A stretch of 64,000 nt of DNA from JAHRAW01 sp965262585 (GTDB lineage Bacteria; Pseudomonadota; Gammaproteobacteria; Arenicellales; Poriferihabitantaceae), in NCBI GenBank assembly GCA_965262585.1, contig OZ253546.1, forward strand, positions 1,240,001-1,304,000. The letters run 5' to 3'. Made by a program: the position numbers and the translations under genes. This document shows positions 61,442 through 64,000 of this stretch, piece after piece (positions within the stretch are counted from its first letter, which is position 1; each line of letters begins with the position of its first letter). The notes under the pieces are model-generated. The model was not told the origin of the DNA, did not search any database, and worked only from the letters and a program-made list of their open reading frames with translations.

Positions 61442-62494
61442 TCAACGCTGGCTAAGCCGGTGGACGGCGTCGACCAGACAAGCGACTCGCTCGGGCCGGA
61501 CGCCCGGGTCGATGCCGTGGCCGAGATTAAAAATATGCCCGGGCTGGGCGCCGAATTGGGTGAGTATGCGCTCGACTTCGCGTTCGATTTTTTCGCACGA
61601 AGCGTGTAACACCGCCGGGTCGAGGTTGCCTTGTAGCGCAACGCGATGGCCGATGCGTCGCCGCGCTTGCGCCGGTGGAATCGTGCAGTCAAGGGACACC
61701 GCATCGCAGCCGGTGTCGGCAATCAGTTCCAACCAGTTACCGCCGCCCTTGGTGAATAGCGTGAGCGGAATTTCGCAACTGGCGGGGTCGGCTTTGAGGG
61801 ATTCGACGATCGCGCCGAGATAGTCGAGCGAGAATTCGACATAGTCCGAGGCCGCAAGCATCCCGCCCCAGGTGTCGAAGATCATCAACGCCTGCGCGCC
61901 GGCGGCGGCTTGTGCTTTAAGGTAGTCGATGATCGCGGTGGTGAGTTTTTGAAGCAGTTGATGCGCGCTGTGCGGGTCATCGTGCAGCAAGCCTTTGGCA
62001 CGGCGAAAATCCTTGCTGCCGCCGCCCTCAACCATATAGGCGGCGAGCGTCCACGGGCTGCCGCTAAAGCCAATCAGCGGAACGCGGTCATCGAGTTCAC
62101 GGCGAATCAAGCGAATCGCCGCCATGACATAAGATAAATCGGCCTCGGCATCCAGTTCGGGCAACGCTTCGATCTGACGCTGGGATCTCAGCGGCTTGCG
62201 AAAGCGCGGGCCGACTCCTTCTTCGATGGACAAACCAAGCCCCATAGCATCGGGAATGGTCAGAATATCCGAAAACAAAATCGCGGCATCCAACGGAAAC
62301 CGCTGCAACGGCTGCAAAGTCACTTCACAAGCCAGTTCCGGCGTCTTGCACAAAGTCAAAAAATCCCCAGCCCGCCCCCGCGCCGCCCGATACTCCGGCA
62401 AATACCGCCCCGCCTGCCGCATAATCCACACCGGCGTACAATCCACTTCCTCCCGCCGCAGCGCACGCAATAGGCGATCATTTTTTGGGGGCAT
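61442..62494 (-). CDS. hemE: Uroporphyrinogen decarboxylase
   Basis: 350 residues from the ATG at 62494 (MPPKNDRLLRALRREEVDCTP). The signature TPVWIMRQAGRYLPEYRA is present, as are ILFSDILTIPDAMGLGL and GFSGSPWTLAAYMVEGG. It removes four carboxylates to form coproporphyrinogen III in haem synthesis. The final segment NLGHGIDPGVRPE is as expected. It ends close to the DUF1244 gene. Confidence 0.96.
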   Translation of the reverse strand: MPPKNDRLLRALRREEVDCTPVWIMRQAGRYLPEYRAARGRAGDFLTLCKTPELACEVTLQPLQRFPLDAAILFSDILTIPDAMGLGLSIEEGVGPRFRKPLRSQRQIEALPELDAEADLSYVMAAIRLIRRELDDRVPLIGFSGSPWTLAAYMVEGGGSKDFRRAKGLLHDDPHSAHQLLQKLTTAIIDYLKAQAAAGAQALMIFDTWGGMLAASDYVEFSLDYLGAIVESLKADPASCEIPLTLFTKGGGNWLELIADTGCDAVSLDCTIPPAQARRRIGHRVALQGNLDPAVLHASCEKIEREVERILTQFGAQPGHIFNLGHGIDPGVRPERVACLVDAVHRLSQR

Positions 62495-62539
62495 TGGGTA
62501 GGGCGGGGTGGTTGTTGATGATGGGCATATTATATGCAA

Positions 62540-62825
62540 AGGAGCGGCTTACGCCGGACATGTTTTTACTGGATTCCCGCTGTCGCGGAAATAACGGCGT
62601 AGGGAGTCGGCTGTCGCCGGCATGTTGTACTGGATTCCCGTGTCCCCCAACTCGTCATTCCTGCTGTCGCAGGAATAACGAGTTGGGGGCACGAGAATGA
62701 CGGCGGTACGTCGTCATTCCCGAACGATAGAAAAATAGGGAGCGCCAGCGACCATATTTTTCATCGTATCGGGAATCCAGAAGGCTAATAATGAGTCGGC
62801 TGTCGCAGGAATGACGGGCCTGGGC
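62540..62825. repeat. Repeat block between gltD and hemE
   Basis: There is no gene here. A B hairpin in reverse orientation lies at 62649-62684 and a full reverse A palindrome at 62713-62778. GGAGCGGCTTACGCCGGACA and related spacers flank them. This is the same mosaic as elsewhere in the window. All complete A copies right of 59.7 kb are inverted relative to the left part. Confidence 0.8.
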
Positions 62826-62830
62826 CGTCG

Positions 62831-64000
62831 CTACTCCGGCAACTCGCTCGTCCCGCGCAAGTAGCAATCTACCGCGCGTGCGCATTGGCGGCCTTCGCGG
62901 ATTGCCCAGACTACTAGTGACTGGCCGCGGCGCATGTCGCCGGCGGTGAAAACTTTTTCGAAACTGGTTTGATAGGCGTTTTGTCCGTGCACGGGTGCAT
63001 CGACATTGCCGCGTTGGTCGAGGCGGACGCCGAGGTCTTTGATCATTCCTTGATGTAACGGATGCGTGAATCCCATGGCTAGCGTTGCCAGATTGGCGGG
63101 TAGGTCGAATTGTGAGTGGGGGATTTCTTTCATTTTCCATTGGCCGCGTTCGTTATGCCACGCGACTTTGACGCAGCGAACCGCCGCCAGCCGTCCGTCT
63201 CCGTCGTCGATGAAGGCTTTGGTTGCGACATCCCAAAGACGTTCGCAGCCTTCTTCCTGTGAAGACGAGGTGCGAAATTTATGCGGCCATTCGGGCCAGG
63301 TAAGGGCTTTGTCTTCGGTTTCAGGTGGGAGCGAGAGGATTTCGATTTGGGTGATTGATGCTGCGCTTTGGCGGGCGGCGGTGCCGATGCAGTCGGAGCC
63401 GGTGTCGCCGCCGCCGATGACTATTAGATGCTTGCCACGCGCCGAAATAATCTCGTCATCGTCGCGCGCCGCGCCCTGCACTCGCCGGGTGTTGTTGCGA
63501 AGATAGTCCATGGCGAAATAAACGCCGCCCAGATCGCGCCCCGGCACCGGTAGGTCGCGCGGTTGCTCGGCGCCACCGGCGAGCACCAGCGCGTCGAAAT
63601 TATCCAGCAACTCGCGCGCCGGAATATCGACGCCGATATGCGTGCCGCTGTGAAACTCCACGCCTTCGGTTTTCATCTGCGCCATGCGGCGGTCGATGAC
63701 GCGCTTGTCCAGTTTGAAATCCGGGATGCCGTAGCGTAGCAAACCGCCGCTGCGCTCTTGTTTGTCGTATAACGAAACCCGGTGGCCGGCGCGCGCCAAC
63801 TGTTGCGCACACGCCAACCCGGCGGGCCCCGAGCCGACGATGGCGACTCGCTTGTCGGTGCGTTGCGCCGGTATCTGCGGTTGCACCCAGCCTTCCGCCC
63901 AGGCGCGTTCGACGATGGCGTGTTCGATGGTTTTGATGGTGACCGGTTGGTCGTTGAAATACAAAGTGCACGCGGTTTCGCACGGCGCCGGACAAACCCG
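62831..64000 (-). CDS. gltD: Glutamate synthase small subunit (partial, start beyond the window)
   Basis: At least 389 residues of the NADPH-dependent GOGAT small chain. The open frame continues to the window edge, where it reads RVCPAPCETACTLYFNDQP, the end of the N-terminal Fe-S segment. FAD and NADPH motifs follow: VAIVGSGPAGLACAQQLARA and IGGGDTGSDCIGTAAR. The C-terminal VFTAGDMRRGQSLVVWAI is typical. It transfers electrons from NADPH to the large subunit, which makes glutamate from glutamine and 2-oxoglutarate. gltB would be expected beyond the right edge. Confidence 0.95.
   Translation of the reverse strand, partial: RVCPAPCETACTLYFNDQPVTIKTIEHAIVERAWAEGWVQPQIPAQRTDKRVAIVGSGPAGLACAQQLARAGHRVSLYDKQERSGGLLRYGIPDFKLDKRVIDRRMAQMKTEGVEFHSGTHIGVDIPARELLDNFDALVLAGGAEQPRDLPVPGRDLGGVYFAMDYLRNNTRRVQGAARDDDEIISARGKHLIVIGGGDTGSDCIGTAARQSAASITQIEILSLPPETEDKALTWPEWPHKFRTSSSQEEGCERLWDVATKAFIDDGDGRLAAVRCVKVAWHNERGQWKMKEIPHSQFDLPANLATLAMGFTHPLHQGMIKDLGVRLDQRGNVDAPVHGQNAYQTSFEKVFTAGDMRRGQSLVVWAIREGRQCARAVDCYLRGTSELPE

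Noticed and set aside
62655..63140. A 161-codon minus-strand frame running from gltD into the repeats
   Set aside because: It is out of frame with gltD, Arg/Pro-rich, and ends in the A and B repeats, so it is an accidental frame.

Overview
The window looks like chromosomal DNA of a Gram-negative, GC-rich gammaproteobacterium. The conserved gene blocks support this: kdsD-lptC-lptA-lptB-hpf-ptsN-rapZ-ptsH-ptsI, miaB-phoH-ybeY-lnt, acnB, ppsR and bepA. A qmoA-qmoB-hdrC-hdrB set points to dissimilatory sulfur metabolism, most likely sulfur oxidation coupled to APS reductase encoded elsewhere. Giant repeat-rich surface proteins and dense palindromic repeats would fit a host-associated lineage such as an invertebrate symbiont, but that is inference.

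Layout. Positions 1-21900 hold two tandem paralogous giant genes on the minus strand (about 3220 and 3310 codons). Each encodes a secreted protein with fibronectin III modules, 24-25 PKD-like repeats and a C-terminal outer-membrane beta-barrel. Mosaics of three short palindromic repeat families (called A, B and C here) surround them. Positions 21900-29750 hold housekeeping genes on the minus strand: acnB, bioY, lnt, ybeY, phoH-like and miaB. After another repeat block come comF, a bioC-like gene with a degenerate SAM site, bepA, tusA, rpiA and an orphan cbbQ-like ATPase (30.2-35.4 kb).

From 35.5 to 43.7 kb the plus strand carries a tightly packed operon: an AT-rich unknown gene, qmoA, qmoB, a DNA methyltransferase-HNH fusion, hdrC and hdrB. 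An accessory patch follows with hicB, a leftover 62-bp copy of the hdrB 3' end, and a RelE/HigB-HigA-type toxin-antitoxin pair. Then come clpB, ppsR, an amidase, a fabD-like acyltransferase, a homocysteine methyltransferase, a YbdK-type ligase and two tiny ORFs (44-52.9 kb).

Positions 52.9-59.6 kb hold the regulatory PTS and LPS-transport cluster, from which rpoN and kdsC are missing. The right end has a small trimeric autotransporter, a DUF1244 gene, hemE, another repeat block, and gltD, which runs off the window.

The most notable points are the tandem giant autotransporter-like genes, the methyltransferase-HNH gene embedded with near-zero spacing in the qmo/hdr operon, and the second, mostly synonymous copy of the hdrB tail. 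No tRNA, rRNA, CRISPR array or transposase was recognised.
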